Positions 45,116 through 54,200 of a DNA stretch of 64,000 nt are shown in pieces; within the stretch, counting starts at the first letter, position 1; the number at the start of each line of letters is the position of its first letter. The notes beneath the pieces are model-generated. The model did not search any database, was not told the origin of the DNA, and saw only the letters and a program-made list of their open reading frames with translations. The position numbers and the translations under genes are program-made. The stretch comes from Pseudomonas saponiphila (GTDB lineage: Bacteria > Pseudomonadota > Gammaproteobacteria > Pseudomonadales > Pseudomonadaceae). The stretch spans positions 3,368,501 to 3,432,500 of the forward strand of contig NZ_FNTJ01000001.1 of assembly GCF_900105185.1 (NCBI RefSeq), read 5' to 3'.

Positions 45116-46711
45116 TCACTGCTCCAGCAAGGTGCCGGGATTGAGGCGCCCGGCCGGGTCGAAGTGGCGACTCAGGGCCTGCAGCGCATCAATGGCCAGC
45201 GGGCCCTTTTCCCGCAGCAGGTAAGGCGCGTGGTCCTTGCCCACACCGTGCTGGTGGCTGATGGTGCCGTGGTGATTGACGATGGTCTGGCTGGCAGCGT
45301 GCTTGAGCGCCTGCCAGCGGGCCAGGGTCGCCGGGTACTGGGCGTCCGGGCGGAACACGTAGGTGGTGTAGATGCTCGACCCTTCGCCATAGACATGGGA
45401 CAGGTGGGTGAACACATGCACCTGCTCGCCCTCGGCGGCCAGGCCATCGCGCAGGCTGCCCTCGATGCGCTGCAACAGGTGGTCGACATGGCTCCAGTCG
45501 GTGGCGGTTTCCAGGGTGTCCACCAGGTAGCCGGCGTTCCACAGGCTTTCCCGCAGGTAGGGAAAGCGAAAGCGGTTCTGCGCCCATTTCTTGCCCAGCA
45601 AGGTGCCGGTGAACACCCCGCCGAAGGCCTTGAGATGCTGGCGCGCATGGCGCAGGGACAGGGCATTCTGCTGGCGCTTGCCGGTCACGCCGAAGGTCAG
45701 CAGGCACTTGCCCACCCCGGCGCCGCGCAGGGCCAGGTATTTTTCCAGCCAGGCGATTTGCCTCGGGTGGCCGGCCAGGGCCAGTTGGGTTTCGGTTTCC
45801 AGGGCATTGGACAGGCGCAGCATCGACAACGGCACCCGGGCCTGGGCCAGGGCCCGCACCGCCTGCAGAGCCTGGGACCAGTCGGGCAGGAACACCCCAT
45901 AGAAGCGCTCGTCGTCCGGCAGGCGGCTGACCCGCACCTTGACCTCGGAAATGATCCCGAAGCGCCCTTCACTGCCCAGCACCACCTCGCGCATATCCGG
46001 CCCGGCGGCGGACGCCGGAAAGCTGGCGATGGGCATCGGCCCGGCAAAGGTTTCCAGGGTGCCACCGGCGAACAACTGCTCGATGCGCCCGTAGCGCAGC
46101 GACTGCTGGCCACTGGAACGACTGGCGACCCAGCCACCCAGGGTCGACAGTTCCCAGGACTGAGGGAAATGCCCCAGGGTGTAGCCCCGGGCGCGCAGCT
46201 GGCTTTCCACCTGCGGGCCGCTGGCACCGGGGCCGAAGGTCGCCAGCAGGCTGTCTTCGTCCAGCTCCAGCAGGCGGCTCATGCGCGCCAGGGATACGGT
46301 CAGCACCGGCCGCTCGGACCAGGGCGGATTGATATGCCCGGCCACCGAAGTGCCGCCGCCATAGGGAATCAGGCACAGGTCGCGATCCTCGGCCAGGGCC
46401 AGCAACTGACGGATCTGCTCGGCGGTTTCCGGGAAGGCCACGGCATCGGGGTAGACCCCCAGCTCGCCTTCGCGCAGCGCCAGCCAGTCCGGCAGGCTCT
46501 GACCGCGGGCATGCAGCAGGCGTTCCTGGGGATCAATGCAGTACAGCGGGTGGGCAGCCAGGCGAGAGAGCGGCACCTTGGCCAGCGCCTGCTCCAGGGT
46601 CGCCTCCGGCAAGCGACGCCCCGGCCCCAGGCGCTCGGCGAGAAACCCCGCGCCCTGGGCCGGTAATTCAACCACCGTGGATGCATCCCCCCAGCCGTTC
46701 CAGCGTCGCAT
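45116..46711 (-). CDS. Alkyldihydroxyacetonephosphate synthase-like FAD-binding oxidase
   Basis: The 531-residue protein of the PCMH/VAO type has the FAD-binding segments LIPYGGGTSVAGHINPP and GHFPQSWELSTLGGWVASRS. The late motif TISHQHGVGKDHAPYL has the spacing of the HHGVG segment of alkyl-DHAP synthase (first His replaced). True AGPS makes the ether bond of ether lipids; bacterial relatives often have other or unknown substrates. Position upstream of a GlpD-like and an FGGY kinase gene supports a glycerol- or triose-phosphate-linked pathway. It is the first gene of the operon. Confidence 0.9.
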   Translation of the reverse strand: MRRWNGWGDASTVVELPAQGAGFLAERLGPGRRLPEATLEQALAKVPLSRLAAHPLYCIDPQERLLHARGQSLPDWLALREGELGVYPDAVAFPETAEQIRQLLALAEDRDLCLIPYGGGTSVAGHINPPWSERPVLTVSLARMSRLLELDEDSLLATFGPGASGPQVESQLRARGYTLGHFPQSWELSTLGGWVASRSSGQQSLRYGRIEQLFAGGTLETFAGPMPIASFPASAAGPDMREVVLGSEGRFGIISEVKVRVSRLPDDERFYGVFLPDWSQALQAVRALAQARVPLSMLRLSNALETETQLALAGHPRQIAWLEKYLALRGAGVGKCLLTFGVTGKRQQNALSLRHARQHLKAFGGVFTGTLLGKKWAQNRFRFPYLRESLWNAGYLVDTLETATDWSHVDHLLQRIEGSLRDGLAAEGEQVHVFTHLSHVYGEGSSIYTTYVFRPDAQYPATLARWQALKHAASQTIVNHHGTISHQHGVGKDHAPYLLREKGPLAIDALQALSRHFDPAGRLNPGTLLEQ

Positions 46712-46927
46712 ACGTGTGTCCTTGTGCTGTTCTTATTGGTCTTACGTCAGGCTCCCTATACTAGTGCGCGGCTGGCAGCTGTCACGGGCGCATCGCGCCA
46801 GGGGAAGTAGCCGATTGAGTCATGCCTGGCCACAGGCGTCTGTGTCGTGGTGCTACGCCACCAATACCACGTGACATTTCTCGCCCCACCGCGAAAAATC
46901 CGCGCTGTCGATCCACAGAGCCCAGCC

Positions 46928-47635
46928 ATGCCAGCGCCCATGAGAACCCTTGCCCCCCTGTTCTGGTCCCCGGACCTGGGTATCGACTATGCAGCCCCGA
47001 GCCTGAGCCTTGATCAGTTGCTGCCCAAAGTGGGGCAAACAGCCTCGGCCTACTTCGAACGCCTGGACCACATCCTGCCCGGCGAAACCCTGCAACTGAT
47101 CTGGTGCCCGCCGGTTTCCGACCTCAATGGCTGGAGCGAACAGCCATCGGAAATCGCTCAAAGCCACCTATTGCGGGTCAGGATCGACGGGCCGGCGCCC
47201 ATGCCCCCTGCCCCCTTGCTGGATATCCACCAGGGGCAGCAGCGCTACCGCTTCCAGGTGCTGTCCTGCACGCCGTTGCTGGCATTCCTGCAGACACAGC
47301 CGCTCGACCCGGCGGCCTGGCAGCTGGCCAGGATCGGCGACGAACACGGCAATACCAACCTGAACTGGGACGCGCCGCGCTGGTGCGCTCGCGCCCAGGT
47401 CCAGGGGCTGACCTACCTGGTGGCTGGCGACGGTCACGAAGGCCATATGCAAATGCTGCTTGAAGTGGGTGAGCAGCAGTGGGTGGGACTGCTCTCGGTG
47501 TACCTGAGCCCGGGCGGCAACGACTATGACTTGGGCCGGCGCGTGCTCGAGGGCGCCGAGCTGCGGAGCATTCGCCAGGCGCTGGCCAAGGCCCGGCCAC
47601 TGAGTGATTCACAGGATGCCTATCTGGAGCGTTGA
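46928..47635 (+). CDS. Hypothetical protein (235 aa)
   Basis: The protein is MPAPMRTLAPLFWSPDLGID... from ATG 46928; the longer frame to 46847 lacks support. Motifs are CPPVSDLNGWSEQPSEIAQ, LAGDGHEGHMQMLLEVGEQQ-like (HEGHMQMLLEVGEQQWVGLL) and a C-terminal SIRQALAKARPLSDSQ. No family recognised. It stands alone between the divergent operon and tRNA-Gln. Confidence 0.6.
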   Translation: MPAPMRTLAPLFWSPDLGIDYAAPSLSLDQLLPKVGQTASAYFERLDHILPGETLQLIWCPPVSDLNGWSEQPSEIAQSHLLRVRIDGPAPMPPAPLLDIHQGQQRYRFQVLSCTPLLAFLQTQPLDPAAWQLARIGDEHGNTNLNWDAPRWCARAQVQGLTYLVAGDGHEGHMQMLLEVGEQQWVGLLSVYLSPGGNDYDLGRRVLEGAELRSIRQALAKARPLSDSQDAYLER

Positions 47636-47800
47636 AGCCTGGCGGGAAAAAATCGGGAAAAACACTAAGCAACTGTTTTTCAAACTGATTTTTTTGCACT
47701 GGGGGCTTCCCAGGGCGCGTATTAGTTGGTAAATTTGCGCCCATTCTTGCAGCGGCCCTCCCCGGACCGGCAGTCAAAGCAAGTAACGTCGCAGTACTAC

Positions 47801-47875
47801 AGGGGCGTCGCCAAGCGGTAAGGCAGCAGGTTTTGATCCTGCCATGCGTTGGTTCGAATCCAGCCGCCCCTGCCA
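47801..47875 (+). tRNA. tRNA-Gln (anticodon TTG), CCA encoded
   Basis: The 75-base cloverleaf is complete. Acceptor AGGGGCG pairs with CGCCCCT. The D arm contains GCCAAGCGGTAAGGC, the anticodon loop is TTTTGAT (stem GCAGG/CCTGC), and the T loop is GGTTCGAATCC. The 3' CCA is encoded. It closely matches E. coli tRNA-Gln(TTG). The CCA is followed at once by the convergent frameshifted lysR. Confidence 0.97.
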
Positions 47876-47887
47876 TTTTCTTTCTGT

Positions 47888-48795
47888 CTATCCCATCAAG
47901 TGTTCTGCCAACAGCTCCAGCAAGGCGCTGACCTTGGGCAATGCCTGACGATTCTTCAGCCATAACAGATGGATGGCGTGCCCCTGGGTTGCACACTGCG
48001 GCAGTACCTGCACCAGGCTGCCCTCATCCAACTGGCGCTTGACCAGCCACGACGGCAACTGGGCGATCCCGTAACCCGCCATCACCGCCATCAACAGCCC
48101 CTGGCCATCCCCCACCACGCAAGCGGCCGGCACCACCCGACGCTCGATCTCCCTGGCCGGCTGCCGGGAAAAGTCCAGGGGTTGACCCGTCCATCCACCC
48201 AGCCGTAGGCAATGCAGCGGTGCCGCAGCAGATCGGCATCGGTCAAGGGCGTGCCCTGATGCTGCAGGTACGCCGGGGAGGCACAGAACAGATGCCGCTC
48301 GTGGCCCAGTTGACGATGCCCCAGGGCGACGGGCCACTGCTCGGGCCCGCCGAGCCGCACGGCAATATCGACACCGGCCTCAAGGGGATCGACAAAGGCA
48401 TCGGCAAAGGTCACGTGGGGTTGCAGCAAGGGGTGTTCCCGGGCAAAGCGCAAGATCAGCTCCAGCACTTGAGTGCGGCCAAAGGCCCCCGGCAGATCGA
48501 CCCGCACCTTGCCCCGCAGCTCGGTGTTTTCCGCCTGCAACGCCCACTCGGCCTCTTGCAGGTCGGCCAGTACCCCGGTGCAGGTGCGATAGAAGGCCTG
48601 CCCCGCATCGGTCAGCGCCAGGCTGCGGGTGGTGCGTTGCAACAGCCGGGCCTGCAGGCGGCTTTCCAGCCGGGCAATGGCCTTGCTGACGGCGGACGGC
48701 GTCAGGTTCAGACGCTCGGCAGCAGCCTTGAAGCTGCCGGAGTCGGCCACACAGACAAAAACATCGATGCCCTTCAGGCGTTCGGAAGCAAACAT
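47888..48795 (-). pseudogene. LysR-family regulator with a frameshift
   Basis: The N-terminal part (MFASERLKGIDVFVCVADSG, winged helix SFKAAAERLNLTPSAVSKAI) is intact from 48795. It runs in frame to about 48185 (LRHRCIAYGWVDG). Then the homologous sequence continues in another frame (REIERRVVPAACVVGDGQGL to ELLAEHLMG at 47888). The break is near a GGGAAAAG run at 48166-48173. Corrected, it would be about 302 residues, standard LTTR length. It is divergent from the MFS gene at 48915. A sequencing error cannot be ruled out. Confidence 0.88.
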
Positions 48796-48914
48796 GCAAC
48801 GTCCTTATTCATGAATCAGTTTCCATTCACTCAAGAAAAATCATCATAAAACAGAAGCCAATTCCTCAGTAAGCTCAAGCCCCGACTCAACCTGCACCCT
48901 TTGAAGAGGCATGG

Positions 48915-50126
48915 ATGCTGCGCACCCTGAACAACTACCCGGGCACCATCAAGCTGTTGCTGTCGGGTTCGCTGATCCTGACCCTGGCGCGAGCCATCAC
49001 CCTGCCCTATCTGGTGATCTACCTGTCCACCCGCTACGCCCTGAGCGTCGCCGACATCGGCCTGGTGATCGGCAGCAGCCTGATCGTCGGCTCGTTGTTG
49101 AGCCTCTACGGCGGTTACCTGGTGGATCGGATCGCCAGCTACCGGCTGATCCTGGCCTGCGTCGCCGTCTTCACCCTGGGCTTTATCGGCGCCTTTGCCG
49201 CCCCCGCCCTGTGGCTGCTCTACCTGTGCCTGGTGTCGATCAACCTCGCCTATGCGGTGTTCGATATCGCGGTCAAGGCCGGTGTTGCCCAGCAACTGGC
49301 GGTGACCGAACGCAGTGCAGTGTTCTCGATCAAGTACACCCTGACCAACATCGGTTATGCCGTTGGCCCGTTGCTCGGCGCCTGGCTGGCCCAGCAAGGC
49401 ATCAACCTGCCCTTTGTAACGTCGAGCGCCCTGGCAGCGGGATTCTTTGCCCTGTACCTGACACAGGGCGACAGGCAACTCCAGTCTGGCGCCAGCCCCC
49501 ATCAACCCCTGTCCTTTCTCGCGCTGGGTCGCCAACTGCTGCGGGATTACCGGCTGATCTGCTTCACCCTTGGCGGCTTGCTCAGCGCGGTGGTCTTCGG
49601 CCAGTTCTCGGCCTATCTGTCGCAGTACCTGGTGGTTACCGAGTCCGCGCAAGTCGCCTACAGCACCATCAGCACCCTGGTGGCGACCAATGCGTTGCTG
49701 GTCATTGCCCTGCAGTACGCCATTGGCCGCAGGATTACCCCCAACCACCTGAAGCAGTGGCTGGCGGCGGGCCTGGGCCTGTTCCTGCTGGGGGTCGCCG
49801 GCTTCGCCCTGTCCACCAGCCTGCCGCTGTGGGTGCTGTCGATGGTGGTGTTCACCCTGGGGGAAATCATCGTGTTTCCTGCCGAATACATGTTCATCGA
49901 CCTGATCGCCCCCGAGCACCTGCGAGGCCTGTACTACGGCGCACAGAACCTCTCCAGCCTCGGCGGCGCCCTGGGCCCGATCCTCTGCGGCATGGTCCTG
50001 GCGAGCCAGCCGGCGCAGTGGATCTTCTACATGCTGGGGGCGTTCATTGTCGCCGGCGGGCTGTTCTACTGGCTGGGCGCGGCCAGGCTGGAGCCGGCAA
50101 GGAACACGGCCAGGGCCGGCACCTGA
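48915..50126 (+). CDS. Major facilitator superfamily exporter
   Basis: The 403-residue protein starts at ATG 48915 (AGAGG upstream; ATG 48911 is out of frame). It has about 12 membrane segments, for example LLSGSLILTLARAITLPYLV, LVIGSSLIVGSLLSLYGGYL, and MLGAFIVAGGLFYWLGAARL. The motif GGYLVDR matches the MFS loop 2-3 signature (GxxxDRxG-like). It is an H+-coupled drug/metabolite exporter by family. The divergent LysR gene, its probable regulator, is frameshifted, so control may be lost. Confidence 0.92.
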   Translation: MLRTLNNYPGTIKLLLSGSLILTLARAITLPYLVIYLSTRYALSVADIGLVIGSSLIVGSLLSLYGGYLVDRIASYRLILACVAVFTLGFIGAFAAPALWLLYLCLVSINLAYAVFDIAVKAGVAQQLAVTERSAVFSIKYTLTNIGYAVGPLLGAWLAQQGINLPFVTSSALAAGFFALYLTQGDRQLQSGASPHQPLSFLALGRQLLRDYRLICFTLGGLLSAVVFGQFSAYLSQYLVVTESAQVAYSTISTLVATNALLVIALQYAIGRRITPNHLKQWLAAGLGLFLLGVAGFALSTSLPLWVLSMVVFTLGEIIVFPAEYMFIDLIAPEHLRGLYYGAQNLSSLGGALGPILCGMVLASQPAQWIFYMLGAFIVAGGLFYWLGAARLEPARNTARAGT

Positions 50127-50426
50127 TCATCGCCCAAGGGGCATGCCCAGGCGCACGGCGATCCGCGCCACGGCGGCCCGACAGGATGCCGAGATTGCCA
50201 GTGGCGGCTCATCGATCATGTACAGCAGATGCTCGAAGGCGATGCCGGCCTCGTTGTGCGCGAGGTAGTCCAGCACGATCTCCCGCCCGTGTTCCCGCCC
50301 CGCCTGGGCCAGTACATGATCGTCCGCCACTGGACCGAGCTGCTGATAGGCGCTGGCCATCAGCCTGGACACCTCGTCCAGCGCCTCGATGAAATCGGCT
50401 CGCAGTTCAGTTAGCTGATCCGGCAT
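50127..50426 (-). CDS. MafI-like small immunity protein
   Basis: The 99-residue protein starts at ATG 50426 with GGAG 9 bases upstream; an alternative ATG lies 5 codons earlier. Features LDYLAHNEAGIAFEHLLYMI and ISASCRAAVARIAVRLGM resemble the MafI family of immunity proteins. No MafB-type toxin is adjacent; the nearest toxin-related gene on this strand is the large TpsA. Stop is one base after the MFS stop (convergent). Assignment moderate. Confidence 0.65.
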   Translation of the reverse strand: MPDQLTELRADFIEALDEVSRLMASAYQQLGPVADDHVLAQAGREHGREIVLDYLAHNEAGIAFEHLLYMIDEPPLAISASCRAAVARIAVRLGMPLGR

Positions 50427-50452
50427 ACCGCAACACTCCATGATTGATGACC

Positions 50453-50911
50453 CTACGGGGCTTGCCGGCCTGAAGGCGCACCAGGTGCCGAGCAACCCTG
50501 TGCGAGCAGCCCTAGCACTTTGCGCCTGACCTGCTTGGCAATGGCTGCAAACCCCTTCCCGGTCCCCCGGTTGCGGGTCGAATGGTTCAGGGTGTCGCTG
50601 ACATCCTGCCAGCACTCCAGCGACTCGACCCGCTGATGGGCTGGGTCGGTATCGATCTCGAATTCAATGAAACGCTCATCCTGGGTCAGCAACAGGCCAA
50701 ACAGGCTGGACATCCCGGGGAAGTCGACCTCCAGTTGCAGCACCACGGTTGCCGCCCAATCGACACCCCGTGCCCGAGCGCATTCCATCAGGGCGACAGG
50801 AACGCCCTCGTTGCGCCAGGCCAGTGCGCAACGCTCAAGCCGATAGGCATCGAGGGCGTTCTGCTCTTGAACATTGAGCTGACGTTTTTTCAGAAGACGC
50901 TGGATATCCAT
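50453..50911 (-). CDS. Hypothetical protein (152 aa)
   Basis: The protein starts at ATG 50911 (MDIQRLLKKRQLNVQEQNAL). It is largely soluble with SLFGLLLTQDERFIEFEID and a C-terminal RNRGTGKGFAAIAKQVRRKV. It precedes the MafI-like gene by 26 bp on the same strand, so the two may be cotranscribed. No family recognised. An earlier start at 50992 is possible. Confidence 0.6.
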   Translation of the reverse strand: MDIQRLLKKRQLNVQEQNALDAYRLERCALAWRNEGVPVALMECARARGVDWAATVVLQLEVDFPGMSSLFGLLLTQDERFIEFEIDTDPAHQRVESLECWQDVSDTLNHSTRNRGTGKGFAAIAKQVRRKVLGLLAQGCSAPGAPSGRQAP

Positions 50912-51026
50912 GCCTGCTCTATTTCCGCTAACCGCCGGTAAGGGCCGATGATTATGCCATTGCGCCAGCAGCGATTTGCAGGCCACTGGCACGACACGGC
51001 CGCGGCCAGCGGGCTCACTAGGCCGC

Positions 51027-51209
51027 TCAGCGCTTGTGGCTCATCCAGGCGCCCCAGAACAGGCTGCTGAAAAAGCGTGGTCCCTCGGCGAAACCGCTCT
51101 CTTCGAGCCATCGCTGGACCACGGCCTCGGAATGGGGCGGGTCGGCGCCCTGAAGGACTTTCCCCAGCTTGGCTTGCACCTCGTCCGCCGTGGCGCCCTG
51201 CTGCCCATC
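51027..51209 (-). pseudogene. C-terminal remnant of a methyltransferase-like gene
   Basis: The frame encodes DEVQAKLGKVLQGADPPHSE then VVQRWLEESGFAEGPRFFSS and ends FWGAWMSHKR. The LEESGF...RFF..LF..W pattern is the usual tail of class I methyltransferases. The upstream catalytic part is absent; the pdtA terminator lies there instead. The apparent ATG at 51227 falls inside that terminator hairpin. A truncated gene end is the best reading. Confidence 0.55.
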
Positions 51210-51210
51210 C

Positions 51211-51236
51211 AAAAAAAGGGCGATCAATGATCGCCC
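51211..51236 (-). terminator. Rho-independent terminator of pdtA
   Basis: GGGCGATCA (51218-51226) and TGATCGCCC (51228-51236) form a perfect 9-bp stem. On the minus strand the stem is followed by seven T residues. It lies 26 bases beyond the pdtA stop. Confidence 0.95.
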
Positions 51237-51261
51237 GCAAACTTGCTACCACGAGAGATTC

Positions 51262-54200
51262 CTACAACGTCAGTTGCCCACGCTCCTCATCGGTCAAACG
51301 CGCCCGGGCCTGGTCGCTCAGGGGGCCGGCGCCCAGGACCTGCACCGGACTGTCGGGGTCGTAGCCCGGGGCGCGGCTGGCTTCTTCGCGCTGGCGCTGC
51401 ACCGGCTCGGAGCCAAAGCCCAGCACTTCCACGGTGACGATCGAGGCCCGGCCCTGCCTGGCCGCCGCCTGCTGGTTGCGCGCGGCATCTTCGGCGGCCT
51501 GGGACGCCGCCGAACCGGCGGCGCTGGCCGAGGTCATGGCACCGGTATTGACGGTGGCGCTCACCGGCACCCCGGAGGACTTGCCCTGGGTCTGGATGTT
51601 CGCCGCGTTGACCACCCGCAGTGCGGCAATGTTGACGTTGCCCGAGACCCGGATCCCCGCCTCGCCGGCGTCGATGGTGCCCAGAGGCGCGATCAGGTCG
51701 ATATCGCCGGCAGGCACCTCGGGAATCGGGTTGAGGGTGGCGATCCCCGCTCCGGTGCTGGGCACCGAAGGCGACAGGCTGACGTTGCCCCAGTTGTCGT
51801 AGACCCGTTTGGGCGGGGTGTAGACCACGGTGGTCTTGGAACCCCGGCCGGCGTTGATGTCACCCGCCGCCGACCAGCCCATGATCGAGCCGCCGAAGGT
51901 GGTCATGATCCGGCTCTGGCCCAGCAGGATGCTGCCCAGGGAATACAGCTGAATGTCCCCCGCGCCCTGGGTGATGATCCCCGCCGACGCCGGTGGCGCG
52001 GTGCCTTCGATGCCGAAGGTCTGGTTGCCGCCCGGGGTCAGCATCTGGATATTGCCGCCGAAGTTGGTGTGCACCCCGGCCCCGCCAAACAGGGTGATAT
52101 CGCCCTTGTAGGTAATCGGGTTGCCGGCCACGTCGGTACTCGGGAACAGCGCGGCAATCGCCGCCCGGCCCCGGGCGTAGCTGCCCTGGCGCACGCCGCC
52201 GTCCTGGTTGTACTCACGGCCGGCGGCCTTGAGCTCGGCGAAATACACCTCGCGGGCGAACACCCGCTGCTGCTCCGCCGGCAGCGCCGCGTAGTAGGCC
52301 CGGGCCTGGGCGCTGTCGCCGGTGAAACCGAAGCGCTCAGCCAGCCAGGCCTGCAGTTCCCCATCGTAGAGCTTGTAGACCTTGCCTCCGGCTAGGCTGG
52401 CCGGGTCCAGGTAGGCGTCGACAAAGCGCCGGTAGTCCGGGCCCTTAGGGCCGACCCCGGCCTGCATCACGATGCTCGCCCCTGGCCGGCTGTCCCCCGG
52501 CGCCACGGCGCCGAGGCTGGTGACGCTGACCTTGTCCTCCATCAGGATATTGCGCCCCGCCGTCAGCTCCAGGGTGCCGGGGCCGGCAACCATGAAGTTG
52601 CTGTAGAGAATGTCGCGCCCGGCGCTGACGATGGAGATGTCGTTGGGGCTGTTGTGCACGAACAGGTTGCCCTGCGAAGTCGACGAACTATTAGGGTCAA
52701 AGTCGACAACAAGCCGCCCACTGCCGACGATATCGCGCCCGGCCATCATCCATACCGGACGACTGCCTTCATACCAGGTCTGGCCGGGGTGCAACGATGC
52801 GCTGTTAAAGGCAATGCTCCGACCGCTGCTGACCCCCACCAGGTCTCCGCTCACTGCGTAGAACCGTGCCGGGTCCGCAGCCCCACCAACAGGCCCGGCG
52901 ACACTGCCCGAGCCAAAGGCAAACAATGGCAAGCTGGAAGAGGCCGAATTGCCATTGATCGACAGATTGCTGGCCGCCACCACACCGCCGATTCGACCGA
53001 CAAACGCCGGGTGCCATGGAGTGGCCATCGAGCTGGCCGCGGCGCCTGACTGGCTGACGATGAAGCCGCCGGCATGGATCGAGTCCTGGGCAAGGAACTG
53101 CAACTGGCCATGGGCCCCTGGAGCCAGAAGCAACGGCTCACGAAAGGCAATCGTACCGCTCTGCTGCATGCTGGCCTGGCCATAGTAAAGACTGCCACTG
53201 GCTGCCACTGCCCTGAGGATGGACGGATAGACCACCGCCAGATCGGTGCCGGCGGGGTTGGTGATGGGGGCCAAATTTCCGCCCAGAGACAGCAGATCGA
53301 TAGCGGTGCGATCGGTCCACAGAGTGAACCAGCTCTGCCCGGTGCCTGTCTGACTTCCACGGCTGAAAAGCGCAGGGTTGAACTGCCTGACCCGGCCTGG
53401 GTCTTCGACATTCTGCAGCACCAAATCCCCCCGACTCTGCAGGTTGAAGGTGGCATCTCCGGGCATCAAGCTCAGCCCCCCCCGGGTCACGCCAAGGGTC
53501 GAGCGCAAGGAGTCGAAGGCGCGAGTCTCACTTGGATTGTGATCCAAGGCGAAGCTGCCATAGAGCAGATCGATGCTCCCCTGGGAACCGCTGTGCAAAG
53601 TGGTGTTACCACGCAGGTTCACCAGCATACCGTTGCGACGCTCCATCGCCATTTCACTGGCGGGGTTCAAGGCTCCCGCAATATTCACCCGCAGATCGCC
53701 CCCCCCCGTCAGCTGCAAGCTGCCATCGCTGGCTACCCGGCCGGTACTGCCCACCGCCAGCACCAGCCCTTGGCTGCGCGGAGCCACAGTGGCCGGATCG
53801 TTGGCATTCGCGGGAGTGTCGACGGTCCCGGCAGCGCCCGCGACATTCAGTTCAAGATTGCCACCACCCAAGGTGCCGAACCCGGTAAAGCCCACCATCC
53901 GGTCGGCAGCGCCCGCCGCCGTGTAGGTACCGAAGTTGATCCACCAGGCCGTGGGCTGGGCCGAGCCGCCGGTGGCGACATCGGCACTGCCCTGGCGCCA
54001 CAGCCAGTTGCCCACTTCGGCCGAGTCGAGGCCGTTGTCCTTGGGGTTGGGCCAGGCCAGGCTATTGCCCGCCACGCCGGTGATATTGCCGGTCAGGTTG
54101 CCGCCGACATCGATCCGCAGGTTGCCCCCACCTTCCGGGTACCAGGCGCGGTACAGGCTGGTACCACTGCCATTGACGAACTGCTCGAAGTAGCTGCCTG

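Noticed and set aside
43544..46666. Plus-strand open frame of about 1040 codons opposite the flavoenzyme genes
   Set aside because: Shadow of the GlpD-like and AGPS-like genes, whose motifs are clear on the minus strand.
47801..47875. tRNA-Gln as attachment site of an integrative element
   Set aside because: No integrase gene or direct repeat of the tRNA 3' end was found in the window.
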